Source: Pseudomonas aegrilactucae (GTDB lineage Bacteria; Pseudomonadota; Gammaproteobacteria; Pseudomonadales; Pseudomonadaceae). From it: DNA of 64,000 bases. The position numbers and the translations under genes were made by a program. Below are positions 10,119-18,757 of this stretch, piece after piece. The notes below the pieces were generated by a model, which saw only the letters and a program-made list of their open reading frames with translations, was not told the origin of the DNA and made no database searches. The stretch spans positions 1 through 64,000 of the forward strand of contig NZ_JAHTBI010000031.1 of assembly GCF_019168305.1 (NCBI RefSeq). The letters are read 5' to 3'. Each line of letters opens with the position of its first letter. Within the stretch, counting starts at the first letter, position 1.

Positions 10119-10943
10119 ATGCCCCGACTGTTTGCCCCTCTGCTTGCACTCTGCCTGCTGTTCGCCAGCAGCGCCCACGCCAGCTACATCACCCGCCAGC
10201 TGAACAAGCCGGTGCCCGGTGGCGTGGCGGTGGTCAACCTCGGCCCGGCTGCCCAGGCCCCCAGCGCCCGTTTCGACGGCAAGCCGGTGCTGGTGGTGCG
10301 CGAACAGGACACATGGCTGGCCATCGTCGGCCTGCCGCTGACCCAGAAGCCCGGCACCGCCAGCCTCACCCAAGGCGGACGCACGCTGACCTTCACGGTC
10401 GGCAGCAAGAAGTACCCCGAACAGCGCATCACCCTGAAGAACCAGCGCCAGGTCAACCCGAACCCCGCCGACCTCAAGCGCATCGAAGGCGAGCTGGCCG
10501 AACAGCTCAAGGCCTACCGCAGCTTCAGCCCCACCCTGCCGAGCAACCTGATCCTCGACAAGCCGGTCAACGGCCCGCTGTCGAGCAAGTTCGGCGTGCG
10601 CCGCTTCTTCAACGGCGAAGAGCGCAACCCGCATGCCGGGCTGGACTTCGCCGTACCCGCCGGCACACCGATCAAGACCCCGGCCAACGGCAAGGTGATT
10701 CTGATCGGCAACTACTTCTTCAACGGCAACACGGTGTTCGTCGACCACGGCCAGGGCTTCATCAGCATGTTCTGCCACCTGTCGAAAATCGACGTGAAGC
10801 CAGGCCAGCAGTTGAGCCGCGGCGCCATTGTCGGGCGGGTCGGCTCCACGGGCCGGGCCACCGGGCCACACATGCACTGGAACGTCAGCCTGAACGACGC
10901 GCGGGTCGATCCGGCGATCTTCATCGGCGCCTTCCAGCCCTGA
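10119..10943 (+). CDS. Exported M23-family peptidoglycan endopeptidase
   Basis: A LytM-type metallopeptidase that would cut peptide cross-links of peptidoglycan in the periplasm. The first 21 residues (MPRLFAPLLALCLLFASSAHA) form a signal peptide with an A-x-A site. An N-terminal all-beta module follows. The catalytic LytM domain occupies roughly residues 155-274, with the zinc ligands intact: HAGLDF (His-x3-Asp) and GPHMHW (His-x-His). Because the active-site residues are complete it is likely an enzyme rather than an activator of amidases. It is coupled to xseA upstream and ends before a strong bidirectional terminator. Confidence 0.92.
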   Translation: MPRLFAPLLALCLLFASSAHASYITRQLNKPVPGGVAVVNLGPAAQAPSARFDGKPVLVVREQDTWLAIVGLPLTQKPGTASLTQGGRTLTFTVGSKKYPEQRITLKNQRQVNPNPADLKRIEGELAEQLKAYRSFSPTLPSNLILDKPVNGPLSSKFGVRRFFNGEERNPHAGLDFAVPAGTPIKTPANGKVILIGNYFFNGNTVFVDHGQGFISMFCHLSKIDVKPGQQLSRGAIVGRVGSTGRATGPHMHWNVSLNDARVDPAIFIGAFQP

Positions 10944-10961
10944 GGCCAGCCTTGCGCCAAT

Positions 10962-10994
10962 CAAAAAGACCGCGCAACTGGCGCGGTCTTTTTG
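10962..10994. terminator. Bidirectional rho-independent terminator
   Basis: A perfect 13-base stem, AAAAAGACCGCGC and its complement, with loop AACTG and T runs on both strands, lies 19 bases after the M23 peptidase stop. It isolates the peptidase transcript from the leuA leader region that follows (10995-11254). Confidence 0.95.
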
Positions 10995-11098
10995 ATTTGA
11001 GTCCGCTATAAAATCTCGCCCATCTGCACTTTTTAAGCATTCCTCTCAATTTTTTCTCAGTGCTTGCCATCTTTCACCCCACTGGTTAGGGTTGAGGC

Positions 11099-11176
11099 AT
11101 GAAAACCATGCACACCCTCATTCTGCTTCGCCAACATCGCAGCCTTTGCCTGGTCAGTGCCCGACTACCAAGCTGA
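11099..11176 (+). CDS. leuL: Leucine-rich leader peptide of leuA
   Basis: A 25-codon open frame that begins MKTMHTLILLRQH and ends RLPS, with GAGG just upstream of the ATG. It contains six Leu codons (CTC, CTG, CTT, CTT, CTG, CTA), about a quarter of the peptide. It is followed by a terminator-like hairpin and then leuA, 78 bases after its stop. This is the layout of a leucine attenuator, in which stalling at Leu codons when charged tRNA-Leu is scarce prevents termination. The peptide is too short for ordinary gene calling. The leader role is inferred from composition and position. Confidence 0.75.
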   Translation: MKTMHTLILLRQHRSLCLVSARLPS

Positions 11177-11184
11177 ATCGCGTC

Positions 11185-11227
11185 GCCTCGCCCATTCATC
11201 TCTCGTGTACGTTCGGCGGGCCCTTTT
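11185..11227 (+). promoter_or_regulatory. Putative attenuator hairpin upstream of leuA
   Basis: GCCTCGCC at 11185-11192 can pair with GGCGGGC at 11215-11221 with one bulged T and a loop of about 22 bases, followed by CCTTTTC. It sits between the Leu-rich leader and leuA. The U run is short, so the terminator is moderate. The anti-terminator fold was not computed. Confidence 0.55.
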
Positions 11228-11254
11228 CAAGGCCGCACACTAAGGATTGCTTTC

Positions 11255-12928
11255 ATGACCATGCTCAAAGACCCTTCGAAAAAATACCGTGCCTTCGCTC
11301 AGGTCGACCTGCCTGACCGTACCTGGCCATCGAAGACCATCACCGCCGCGCCGATCTGGTGCAGCTCGGACCTGCGCGACGGCAACCAGTCGCTGATCGA
11401 GCCGATGGACGCGGTCAAGAAGCTGCGCTTCTGGAAGACCCTGGTCAGCGTGGGCGTGAAAGAAATCGAGGCCTCGTTCCCTTCGGCCTCGCAAACCGAC
11501 TTCGACTTCGTGCGCACCCTGATCGAAGACGGCCACATCCCGGACGACACCACCATCCAGGTGCTGACCCAGGCCCGTGAAGACCTGATCGCGCGTACCT
11601 TCGAGTCGCTGCGCGGGGCCAAGAAGGCCATCGTGCACCTGTACAACGCCACCTCGCCGTCGTTCCGCAAGATCGTCTTCAACCAGGACAAACAAGGCGT
11701 AAAAGACATCGCGGTGAACGCGGCCAAGCTGTTCGTCAAGTACGCCGCCCAGCAGCCCGAGACCCACTGGACGTTCCAGTACTCGCCAGAGACCTTCAGC
11801 GCCACCGAGCTTGAGTTCGCCAAGGAAGTCTGCGACGCGGTGATCGAGGTGTGGAACCCGACCCCGGACCACAAGGTGATCCTCAACCTGCCGGCCACTG
11901 TCGAAGTGTCGACGCCGAACATCTATGCCGACCAGATCGAATGGTTCGGGCGCAACGTGTCGCGCCGGGACAGCGTGCTGATCAGCCTGCACACCCACAA
12001 CGACCGTGGCACCGGCGTGGCCGCCACCGAACTGGGCCTGATGGCCGGTGCCGACCGTGTCGAAGGCTGCCTGTTCGGCAACGGCGAGCGTACCGGCAAC
12101 GTCGACCTGGTGACCCTGGCGCTGAACCTCTACACCCAGGGTGTAGACCCCGAACTGGACTTCTCCGACATCGACGGCGTACGCAAGGTGGTCGAGGAGT
12201 GCAACCAGATCCCGGTGCACCCGCGTCACCCGTATGTGGGCGACCTGGTGCACACCGCGTTCTCCGGCTCGCACCAGGATGCGATCCGCAAGGGCTTCAC
12301 CCAGCAGAAAGACGACACCCTGTGGGAAGTGCCGTACCTGCCGATCGACCCGGCCGACATCGGCCGCAGCTACGAGGCGGTGATTCGCGTCAACAGCCAG
12401 TCGGGCAAGGGCGGCATCACCTACCTGCTCGAACAGGAATACGGCATCAGCCTGCCGCGCCGCATGCAGATCGAGTTCAGCCAGGTGGTACAGGGCGAGA
12501 CCGATCGCCTGGGCCTGGAAATGACCGCCCAGCAGATCTACAAGCTGTTGCAGAGCGAGTACCTGCAAGCCAACGCGCCATACGCACTGGTCAGCCATCG
12601 CCTGCAGGAAGAGAACGGCCACAGCGCGGTGGAAGTGGAAGTGGCGGGTGAAGGCGAGACCACCCTGCACTGGCGCGGCAAGGGCAATGGCGCCCTCGAA
12701 GCCCTGGTCGCCGGCCTGCCGGTAGCCGTGGAAATCATGGACTACAACGAGCACGCCATTGGTGCAGGCACCAACGCCAAGGCTGCGGCCTACATCGAGC
12801 TGCGCGTGGCCGGCGGGCGCCCTGTGCATGGCGTGGGTATCGATGAAAACATCACCACCGCCAGCTTCAAGGCGCTGTTCAGCGCACTGAACCGCTCGCT
12901 GAGCCAGCAGGCTGCCAAGGCTGCGTAA
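11255..12928 (+). CDS. leuA: 2-isopropylmalate synthase
   Basis: Condenses acetyl-CoA with 2-oxoisovalerate, the first committed step of leucine synthesis. The 557 residues match the long LeuA class. The TIM-barrel domain starts at about residue 30 with [17 protein letters not shown], whose Arg-Asp pair serves catalysis and metal binding, and continues through [20 protein letters not shown] and [20 protein letters not shown]. The C-terminal allosteric domain (from about residue 430) binds leucine and ends in [13 protein letters not shown] lies upstream of the ATG. Besides end-product inhibition, the Leu-rich leader points to control by attenuation. Confidence 0.97.
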   Translation: MTMLKDPSKKYRAFAQVDLPDRTWPSKTITAAPIWCSSDLRDGNQSLIEPMDAVKKLRFWKTLVSVGVKEIEASFPSASQTDFDFVRTLIEDGHIPDDTTIQVLTQAREDLIARTFESLRGAKKAIVHLYNATSPSFRKIVFNQDKQGVKDIAVNAAKLFVKYAAQQPETHWTFQYSPETFSATELEFAKEVCDAVIEVWNPTPDHKVILNLPATVEVSTPNIYADQIEWFGRNVSRRDSVLISLHTHNDRGTGVAATELGLMAGADRVEGCLFGNGERTGNVDLVTLALNLYTQGVDPELDFSDIDGVRKVVEECNQIPVHPRHPYVGDLVHTAFSGSHQDAIRKGFTQQKDDTLWEVPYLPIDPADIGRSYEAVIRVNSQSGKGGITYLLEQEYGISLPRRMQIEFSQVVQGETDRLGLEMTAQQIYKLLQSEYLQANAPYALVSHRLQEENGHSAVEVEVAGEGETTLHWRGKGNGALEALVAGLPVAVEIMDYNEHAIGAGTNAKAAAYIELRVAGGRPVHGVGIDENITTASFKALFSALNRSLSQQAAKAA

Positions 12929-12955
12929 ACGGTATGGCCTGGTTGCCCCACTGAA

Positions 12956-12985
12956 ATGCCCGCCTCCTGGAGGCGGGCATTTTTG
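12956..12985 (+). terminator. Rho-independent terminator after leuA
   Basis: ATGCCCGCC and GGCGGGCAT form a stem around a short loop, followed by TTTTT. It lies 28 bases after the leuA stop and separates leuA from the unknown four-gene operon. Confidence 0.93.
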
Positions 12986-13062
12986 TGTGCGTGCGGTGAA
13001 CGGCCGGTATACTCCCCCGCTTCGAACCCACTCTGCCGTTCAGAGCTCATGGAAGAACCCTG

Positions 13063-14568
13063 ATGACCCCTGAGACCTTTATTCACTTTTTTGCCCACAA
13101 CTCACGCGGCCATGAGTTGCTCAAGCAAAACAGCGAACACGCCCTGAACGCGGCAAAGCAGCATGAGCTGCAGCTGGAGCAGCAGATCATCAAGCGCCTG
13201 CGCGCAATTGCCTCGCTGCACCTGGTGCACAGCCCCGCGCTGGAGCAGAACGCACAGGCAGCACTGCAGGGGCGCCAGCAGGCCATCAGCACGCTGCAAC
13301 AGGAACTGGACGTCTCGCAACAGGGTATCGCCCGACTGCTGGAGACCAAGGCGGCGCACCAGCAGCGCCTCGATAGCCTGGCGGCACAGATCAACCAGAC
13401 CCTGGCTCAGGACCCTGAGCGTGCGCGCCTGGCGCTGGACCTGGAGCAGGCCGTTGCGGCCAACCAGGAAGCGGCGAGCGGCTATCTGGAGATCCGTCAG
13501 GAGTGCGCCGACAAACTGCCTGCGTTCGAGCAGAACCGGGTATACAGGTACCTGCGCGAGCGCCATTTCGCTACGCCGCAGTACCGCGCGTTCATGCTCG
13601 GCCGCCTGCTCGATGGCTGGCTGGCCAGGCAGGTCGACTACGCGGGCAACCGCGCAAACGAATTGCACCTGCAGAACATGCACACCTTCAACGAAGCCGC
13701 GCAGGCTGAACGCACTGCCCGGCTGGACACCCTCGCCGAGCAGGCCCAGGCATCACTGACACAAGCCCGAAGCCAGCCCGGCATCCAGCACCTGGAGGCT
13801 GAGATCCAACGCCTGCAGGCCGAGCGCGCCAGCCTGGAGCAACAGGTGCTCGCCACCAAGCGCCAGGCCAACGCGATCCAGCAGCAACTGGCCGAGTTCA
13901 CCCTCAACCAGGACCCGTACTACCAGCGCGCCTGTGGCTGGGTAACCGATATGCTCAAGAGCAAGACGATCGATCAACTGCTCGAAGACGCGAAAAACAC
14001 GCCGGACCCTGCCGACGACGAGCTTGCTCGCGAGCTGCAGGGGCTGTATCCGCAATTGACCGCTGCCACGCAGCGCCTGGCCGACGCCACGCAGGCCCAT
14101 GCCCGCACCGAGGCCCGCTACCAGCAGGCCAAGACGCTGGAGCGTGCGCTGCGCGAAGACCTCAACCACTTCAAGTACAGCGACCACATTGACTACCAGG
14201 CGCTGATCAACGCGTTCATGGACGGCACCAGTACCCTGGAAGAAGTGCGGCGCTACATCCGCAACTTTGCCGAGCCCGCACGTGCCGAATCCAGCGCCGA
14301 TGGCATTACCCTGATGGACGGCGTCTCGGTCCTGCTCAATGTCGCCAGCGTGATCATCACCGTTGGGGCAGAGGTGAGCAGCGCCAGTCGCAGTAGCGGC
14401 CAGAGCAGCAGTGGCCGCAAAAAAAGCGGCAGCAGTAGCAGCAATAGAAACAGTAGCAGTAGCAGTGGCAGTGGCAGTGGCAGTAGAAGCAGCAGTGGCA
14501 GTGCCGGCGGTTTCAGCACCAGCGGCAAGTCCGGCGGCGGAGGCTTTCGCACCACCGACAGCTTCTGA
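13063..14568 (+). CDS. Uncharacterised coiled-coil protein with Ser/Gly-rich tail (first gene of operon)
   Basis: A 501-residue protein of no family I recognise. Residues 15-130 and 215-290 are rich in Gln, Glu, Leu and Ala with heptad spacing and should form long coiled coils. A more conserved block at about residues 143-215 includes EIRQECADKLPAFEQNRVYR and WLARQVDYAGNRANEL. A second, near residue 285, reads QDPYYQRACGWVTDMLKSK. A hydrophobic patch (GVSVLLNVASVIITVG, about residue 425) could touch a membrane. The last 60 residues are a Ser/Gly/Lys/Arg low-complexity tail ending SGGGGFRTTDSF. The same blocks and tail end occur in the fourth gene, so the two are paralogues. No catalytic motif or signal peptide is visible. 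It is followed 96 bases later by the second gene. Confidence 0.85.
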   Translation: MTPETFIHFFAHNSRGHELLKQNSEHALNAAKQHELQLEQQIIKRLRAIASLHLVHSPALEQNAQAALQGRQQAISTLQQELDVSQQGIARLLETKAAHQQRLDSLAAQINQTLAQDPERARLALDLEQAVAANQEAASGYLEIRQECADKLPAFEQNRVYRYLRERHFATPQYRAFMLGRLLDGWLARQVDYAGNRANELHLQNMHTFNEAAQAERTARLDTLAEQAQASLTQARSQPGIQHLEAEIQRLQAERASLEQQVLATKRQANAIQQQLAEFTLNQDPYYQRACGWVTDMLKSKTIDQLLEDAKNTPDPADDELARELQGLYPQLTAATQRLADATQAHARTEARYQQAKTLERALREDLNHFKYSDHIDYQALINAFMDGTSTLEEVRRYIRNFAEPARAESSADGITLMDGVSVLLNVASVIITVGAEVSSASRSSGQSSSGRKKSGSSSSNRNSSSSSGSGSGSRSSSGSAGGFSTSGKSGGGGFRTTDSF

Positions 14569-14664
14569 CCCGAGCCAGCCACCCCGACACAAGCGGCGAT
14601 ATACTCGCCGCGCGCCCTACAGCCCCTGCGGCTGACCTCAATCAGCAAGTAGTAAGGACACACC

Positions 14665-15804
14665 ATGAGCCAGTACCTAGAACGCGCACTCACCAGCCTG
14701 CGTACCATCGGCATCAACTTCATCCAGCCCGTTCAGGATGCCCCGGTGCTGGTACTGCTGGACCGCGTGGCCCAGTACGACACCACCAAGGTCACCTCCA
14801 TCGCCACCGTGCTGCAGCAGTCCACCAGCTTCAACAGCATGGTGCGCGAGCAGATCGAAGGCATGGACATCTCCACGCGCTTCATGGACATCACCCAGAG
14901 CTTCACCTCCATCCGCGAAGACGCTGCCGCCATGGCCGGCTGGATGGACGACGGGCGCCTGGACGCGATGGAAAAGATCAAGCTGACCTGGATGAATGTG
15001 CGCCGTGGCTCGATCCCCAGCCGCTTTGCCGATATCCGCGAGAACTACCTGCAGGTGTGCAAATCGGCCAACGACCAGATCGCCCGCGAAACGGTGATCC
15101 TGGAGTCGTACATGGACTTTCGCATGGCCATGAAAGCGGCAGAGGTCGAGGCCCAGCAGGTCCTGGCCATTGCCGGTGCGGCGCTGGAACAGCGCACCCA
15201 GGCGCTGAACGCGGCCAATGAGCAGGTCGCCGCCGCCGAAGGCACCGAGCCCGCCGCCCGCGCCGCGCTGGAACTGAGCCGCGACGAAGCGGTGCGCGCC
15301 CTGCAGGACGAAGACAAGCGCTACCAGATCATCAAGGACATCGCCGACGACCTGCGGGTGGGCTACAACACTGCCGAGATGGTGTTTGCGCGCATCAACC
15401 AGGTACACGTGATCAAGGAGCGCCAATACCAGCGCATGGTGTCGTTCTTCTCCACCAATGAAGTGGTACTCACCGGCCTTGCCGTGTCGTTCACCGCCAA
15501 CAGCGGCCTGGCCGAAGCCACCCACACGCTCAACGCGACCACCGAGGGCATCAGCAAAGGCCTGGAATCGCTGGGCAGCACCGGCAACCAGCAGCTCGAA
15601 GCGGCGGTCAAGGCCAGCTATGGCTCGACCATCAAGGTCGACTCGGTGCGCGCCCTGGCCGATGCCACGCTGTCGTTCCAGACCGACATGAAAGCCATGG
15701 CCGATACCTATCGCGCCGAATCGAGCAATGCCGCACGCGACATTGCCGACGCCGTCGAAGACGCCAAGCGCAAATTCGCCGCGCTGCTGACCAAGGCCGC
15801 CTGA
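14665..15804 (+). CDS. Uncharacterised helical protein (second gene of operon)
   Basis: A 379-residue, almost entirely helical and acidic protein of unknown function. The N-terminus MSQYLERALTSLRTIGINFI leads to a block QDAPVLVLLDRVAQYDTTKV. The centre (residues 150-240) is an Ala/Glu-rich coiled coil, and the C-terminal third has repeated Ala-Ser-Thr helices (TGLAVSFTANSGLAEATHTL) reminiscent of methyl-accepting or TelA/PspA-like helical bundles, but the diagnostic motifs of those families are missing. I recall relatives in Pseudomonas annotated as cell surface protein; no signal peptide or anchor supports that here. Its stop overlaps the next start as TGATG, so it is coupled to the membrane protein that follows. 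Confidence 0.85.
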   Translation: MSQYLERALTSLRTIGINFIQPVQDAPVLVLLDRVAQYDTTKVTSIATVLQQSTSFNSMVREQIEGMDISTRFMDITQSFTSIREDAAAMAGWMDDGRLDAMEKIKLTWMNVRRGSIPSRFADIRENYLQVCKSANDQIARETVILESYMDFRMAMKAAEVEAQQVLAIAGAALEQRTQALNAANEQVAAAEGTEPAARAALELSRDEAVRALQDEDKRYQIIKDIADDLRVGYNTAEMVFARINQVHVIKERQYQRMVSFFSTNEVVLTGLAVSFTANSGLAEATHTLNATTEGISKGLESLGSTGNQQLEAAVKASYGSTIKVDSVRALADATLSFQTDMKAMADTYRAESSNAARDIADAVEDAKRKFAALLTKAA

Positions 15805-17240
15805 TGAGCACCGTTCCACTCTCCGAACAGCTCGGCGCCATGGCAGTGGTGGATCAGCTGCGCCACCAGCAGATGCAGGTGCAGGAGCACCTGAACCTGC
15901 CGCAGCGTCGCGCCGAAGTCGCCTCACGTATCCGCAGTTACTACCAGAGCCACGGCATCGCCTACGACGACGCCTTGATCGAACAGGGCGTGCGCGACTT
16001 CTTCGCGCGCCGCCTGAGCTTCGAAGCGCCGCCGCAGAGCAGCGTCGCACGCCTGACCAGCACGCTGCTGCTCAACCGCAAGAAAGGCGTGCGCATCCTG
16101 CAAGTGGTGGCCATTGCGCTGATCGCGGTGCAATGCACACGGGTGGTGAGCGACACCGCCAAGACCAGCACCGTGCAGGACAACGTACGTGGGTATGGCT
16201 ACAGCGCTCAACGGGCGAGCACCGCGCTGGACGAGCAGCAGAGCCGTCTGGCCACGTTGCAGGAAAGCGTCGCGGCCTTTCCCGAGCCTGCCGCCAGCCG
16301 GTTGCTGAACAACGCGGCCGGGCTGCTCGCCCAAGCCCGCGAACTGCTTGCGCACCCGCCCTTCCCGCAACTGATCGACAGCGACAACCGTGACAGCGTG
16401 CAACAAGCGGTCGATACCTATGACAAGCATCGCAAGTCCGCCGACGTGGTGCTGGGCCACGGCCAGCAGGCGCTGACCGACGCCGAGGGCGTGCTTGACG
16501 CGCGCAAGCGGCTGCGGACGGTGATGCAGGACCCGGCCTACAGCGAAGGGGTCAAGCGCTACCCGGTACTGGCGCAACAGGCCGAGGTGGCCGACCAGGC
16601 CATCAACACCGCCGACACCAAGGGCATTGCCCTGGCCAAGCGCGAAGTCACCGAGCTGGAATATCAGCTCGAACGCATTCAGCAGGTGCAGCCTCTGATC
16701 CGTCAGTTGGCCGAGATGGACCAGCGTATCCGCGCGATGCGCCTGCCGCCTGCCGACCTGCGGGTGGTCAACGCGCAGTCGGCCCAGATCAGCAGCGCCC
16801 TGCAGAAACTTGACGTCAGCCAGGCCGAGCGCAACCTGTCGAGCCTGGACAGCATGCTCGACTTCGCCGAGCAGCCGCTGGAGCTGCGCGTGGTCGATCG
16901 CAGCGGCGTCAAGTCGGGCGTGGAACGCTGCTACGACGACGCGCTATGTGGCCAGGGCGGCGACAGCGCCCAAGGCAAAAGCTGGTACCTGGTGGTCGAA
17001 GCCGTCGACGCTGCGGGCAATGCCATTTCCGCCCCCGTGACCAGTTCGGAAACCGGCGAATCGCGCTGGGCCTCGTATTTTGGCGTGCGCGTCAGCCAGG
17101 CCGAGTACCTGAAGATCAAGGAAGACAAGCTCAGCGATGGCCACATCGATGACCGTGACATGGGCAGCAAGCCAGCGAACACGCTGAGCCTGCAATTCAA
17201 CAAACGTGTCGCCAAGCCCGACATGATCCTGAACTGGTGA
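15804..17240 (+). CDS. Uncharacterised single-pass membrane protein (third gene of operon)
   Basis: A 478-residue protein with an N-terminal cytoplasmic part (SEQLGAMAVVDQLRHQQMQV, then IRSYYQSHGIAYDDALIEQG). One membrane helix lies at about residues 95-115 (GVRILQVVAIALIAVQCTRV). A long helical region follows (residues 130-360), then a C-terminal beta-rich domain with DRSGVKSGVERCYDDALCGQ and WYLVVEAVDAAGNAISAPVT. Topology by charge would place the large C-terminal part in the periplasm. It may correspond to a family named DUF6384, from memory only. It shares the TGATG junction with the preceding gene and ends four bases before the fourth gene, so it is probably the membrane anchor of a complex. 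Confidence 0.85.
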   Translation: MSTVPLSEQLGAMAVVDQLRHQQMQVQEHLNLPQRRAEVASRIRSYYQSHGIAYDDALIEQGVRDFFARRLSFEAPPQSSVARLTSTLLLNRKKGVRILQVVAIALIAVQCTRVVSDTAKTSTVQDNVRGYGYSAQRASTALDEQQSRLATLQESVAAFPEPAASRLLNNAAGLLAQARELLAHPPFPQLIDSDNRDSVQQAVDTYDKHRKSADVVLGHGQQALTDAEGVLDARKRLRTVMQDPAYSEGVKRYPVLAQQAEVADQAINTADTKGIALAKREVTELEYQLERIQQVQPLIRQLAEMDQRIRAMRLPPADLRVVNAQSAQISSALQKLDVSQAERNLSSLDSMLDFAEQPLELRVVDRSGVKSGVERCYDDALCGQGGDSAQGKSWYLVVEAVDAAGNAISAPVTSSETGESRWASYFGVRVSQAEYLKIKEDKLSDGHIDDRDMGSKPANTLSLQFNKRVAKPDMILNW

Positions 17241-17244
17241 CCCC

Positions 17245-18624
17245 ATGAAACCGAGCATACTCATCGGCATTGTCGCCAGTAACTCTCGCAGCTACGAGCA
17301 AGTGCTGCGCAGTGCCGAGCAGGACCTGGCTGACGCCACCGAGCGGCAGATGCGCCTGGAGCAGGACATTCTCACGCGCCTGCGCAGCATCGCTACCCTG
17401 CAACTGGAGCACGCCCCTTCACTGCAGCAGGAAGTGGTACAGGCGCTGCAGGAGCGCCAGCAGGCTCAGGCGCAACTGCGCCAGCAATTGCTGGAGGTCG
17501 AGCGGGGGATCGCCCAGTCGATGCAGACCTCGCACAGCCTGCAGGAGCAGCTGGACGCCCTCGACCAGCAGGCCCGGGAGCAACTGGCGCAAGACCCTGT
17601 CTACGTCGACCTGATGCAGCAACTGGAACAGGCCACCGCGGCCAACCAGGAAGCACTGACCGGCTATGCCGAGATTCGTCAGGAATGTGCCGACAAGTTG
17701 CCGCTGTTCCGGCGCAACCCGATCTACTATTTCCTGCGTGATCGTGATTTCGGCACCGAGCAATACCGTCATGGCCCGATCAGTCGCTGGCTCGACGCCT
17801 GGCTGGCCCGGCAGGTCAATTATGCCGGCAACCGCAGCAACGAGCTGAGCCTGCTGAACATGCAGCAGCGCAACGAAGCGTTGCAGGCCGAGCGCGATGC
17901 GCAGATCGCCGCGCTCAGTGAAACCACCGGAGCACAGTTGGCCGACGCCCAGCGCCAGGCGGGTATGGCGCCACTGCTTGAAGAGCAGAAGGCGCTGTAC
18001 AAGCATCAGGTGGGCACCAAGCAACAGGCCAACGATATCCATCAGCAGTTGCAGGCCTTCACCCAGAACCAGGACCCGCACTACCTGCGTGCACGTCAAT
18101 GGATCACCGACCAGTTGCAGGCCAAGAGTATCGAACAGCTGCTTGAGGACGTGAAGAAAACCCCGAGCACGGCAGACGACCAGATTGCCGCGCAGTTGCA
18201 GACGCTGTATCCGCAGGTGAGCGGTGTCGAGCAGACGCTGGTCGAGGCGCGCAAGACCCACACGCTGGCGCAGGAGGCCTACGACCGCGCCAAGGAACTG
18301 GAGCGTTCGCTGCGTACCGATTTTTACCGGGACAATGGGTATCAGTATCGGACGTCGCTGGGGATCGAGCGTTTGCTGGCCGATTACATGGTGCGCGATG
18401 TCACCTTGGGGTACATCGTGGGGACTATTCGTGAGCACCGGGAACTGGTGCCACGGGTGGCTGTGTCTTCCAGCAGTTCCTACAGCAGCAGAGACAGCAG
18501 TTGGTCGTCCAGCTCCAGCAGTTCCAGCAGTTCCAGCAGTTCGAGTAGTTCGAGCAGTGGTGGTGGTTACTCCAGTTCAGGGAGTAGTGGTGGCGGTGGT
18601 TTCAGTACCTCGGACAGTTTCTGA
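17245..18624 (+). CDS. Uncharacterised coiled-coil protein with poly-Ser tail (fourth gene, paralogue of first)
   Basis: A 459-residue paralogue of the first gene. Shared blocks are EIRQECADKLPLFRRNPIYY (about residue 143), WLARQVNYAGNRSNELSLLN (about residue 190), and QDPHYLRARQWITDQLQAKS with QLLEDVKKTP (residues 275-310). Coiled coils occupy residues 15-130 and 215-270. The tail is an almost pure Ser run of about 25 residues, then GGGYSSSGSSGGGGFSTSDSF; the final GGGGF-x-T-x-DSF is common to both paralogues. It lacks the hydrophobic patch of the first gene. Codon use in the last 300 bases is visibly less GC-biased than in the rest of the operon. Function unknown. Confidence 0.85.
   Translation: MKPSILIGIVASNSRSYEQVLRSAEQDLADATERQMRLEQDILTRLRSIATLQLEHAPSLQQEVVQALQERQQAQAQLRQQLLEVERGIAQSMQTSHSLQEQLDALDQQAREQLAQDPVYVDLMQQLEQATAANQEALTGYAEIRQECADKLPLFRRNPIYYFLRDRDFGTEQYRHGPISRWLDAWLARQVNYAGNRSNELSLLNMQQRNEALQAERDAQIAALSETTGAQLADAQRQAGMAPLLEEQKALYKHQVGTKQQANDIHQQLQAFTQNQDPHYLRARQWITDQLQAKSIEQLLEDVKKTPSTADDQIAAQLQTLYPQVSGVEQTLVEARKTHTLAQEAYDRAKELERSLRTDFYRDNGYQYRTSLGIERLLADYMVRDVTLGYIVGTIREHRELVPRVAVSSSSSYSSRDSSWSSSSSSSSSSSSSSSSSSGGGYSSSGSSGGGGFSTSDSF
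18514..18558 (+). repeat. In-frame 9-base tandem repeat encoding poly-Ser
   Basis: Five units of TCCAGCAGT (the last two varied as TCGAGTAGT and TCGAGCAGT) encode 15 Ser residues in the tail of the fourth operon gene. Gain or loss of whole units would change tail length without breaking the frame. Confidence 0.9.
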
Positions 18625-18625
18625 C

Positions 18626-18643
18626 TCCCCCCGCCGGGGGGGA
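18626..18643 (+). terminator. GC-only hairpin after the four-gene operon
   Basis: TCCCCCC and GGGGGGGA pair around a GCC loop two bases after the stop. No proper T run follows (CCTTCTGGTTAC), so termination here would be weak. Confidence 0.4.
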
Positions 18644-18697
18644 CCTTCTGGTTACTTTCAAAATCTAGAACCAAAGCCAGCGCGTTATCCACAACCC

Positions 18698-18728
18698 AAA
18701 AAAAAAGGTGCGCCGACCAAGCGCACCC
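18698..18728 (-). terminator. Rho-independent terminator after eda
   Basis: On the minus strand GGGTGCGC, a seven-base loop and GCGCACC are followed by nine T residues. It ends the zwf-pgl-eda transcript. Confidence 0.93.
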
Positions 18729-18757
18729 TAAAGCCGTACAGCACACAACGAATTGCG

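Noticed and set aside
11092..11316. A 74-codon open frame overlapping the leuA leader
   Set aside because: It runs past the leuA start in another frame and has no family-like content; the Leu-rich leader in the alternative frame explains the region better.
14665..15804. Possible TelA/PspA-type tellurite or membrane-stress protein
   Set aside because: The overall helical character is similar, but the diagnostic motifs of either family are not found, so the gene is left as unknown.
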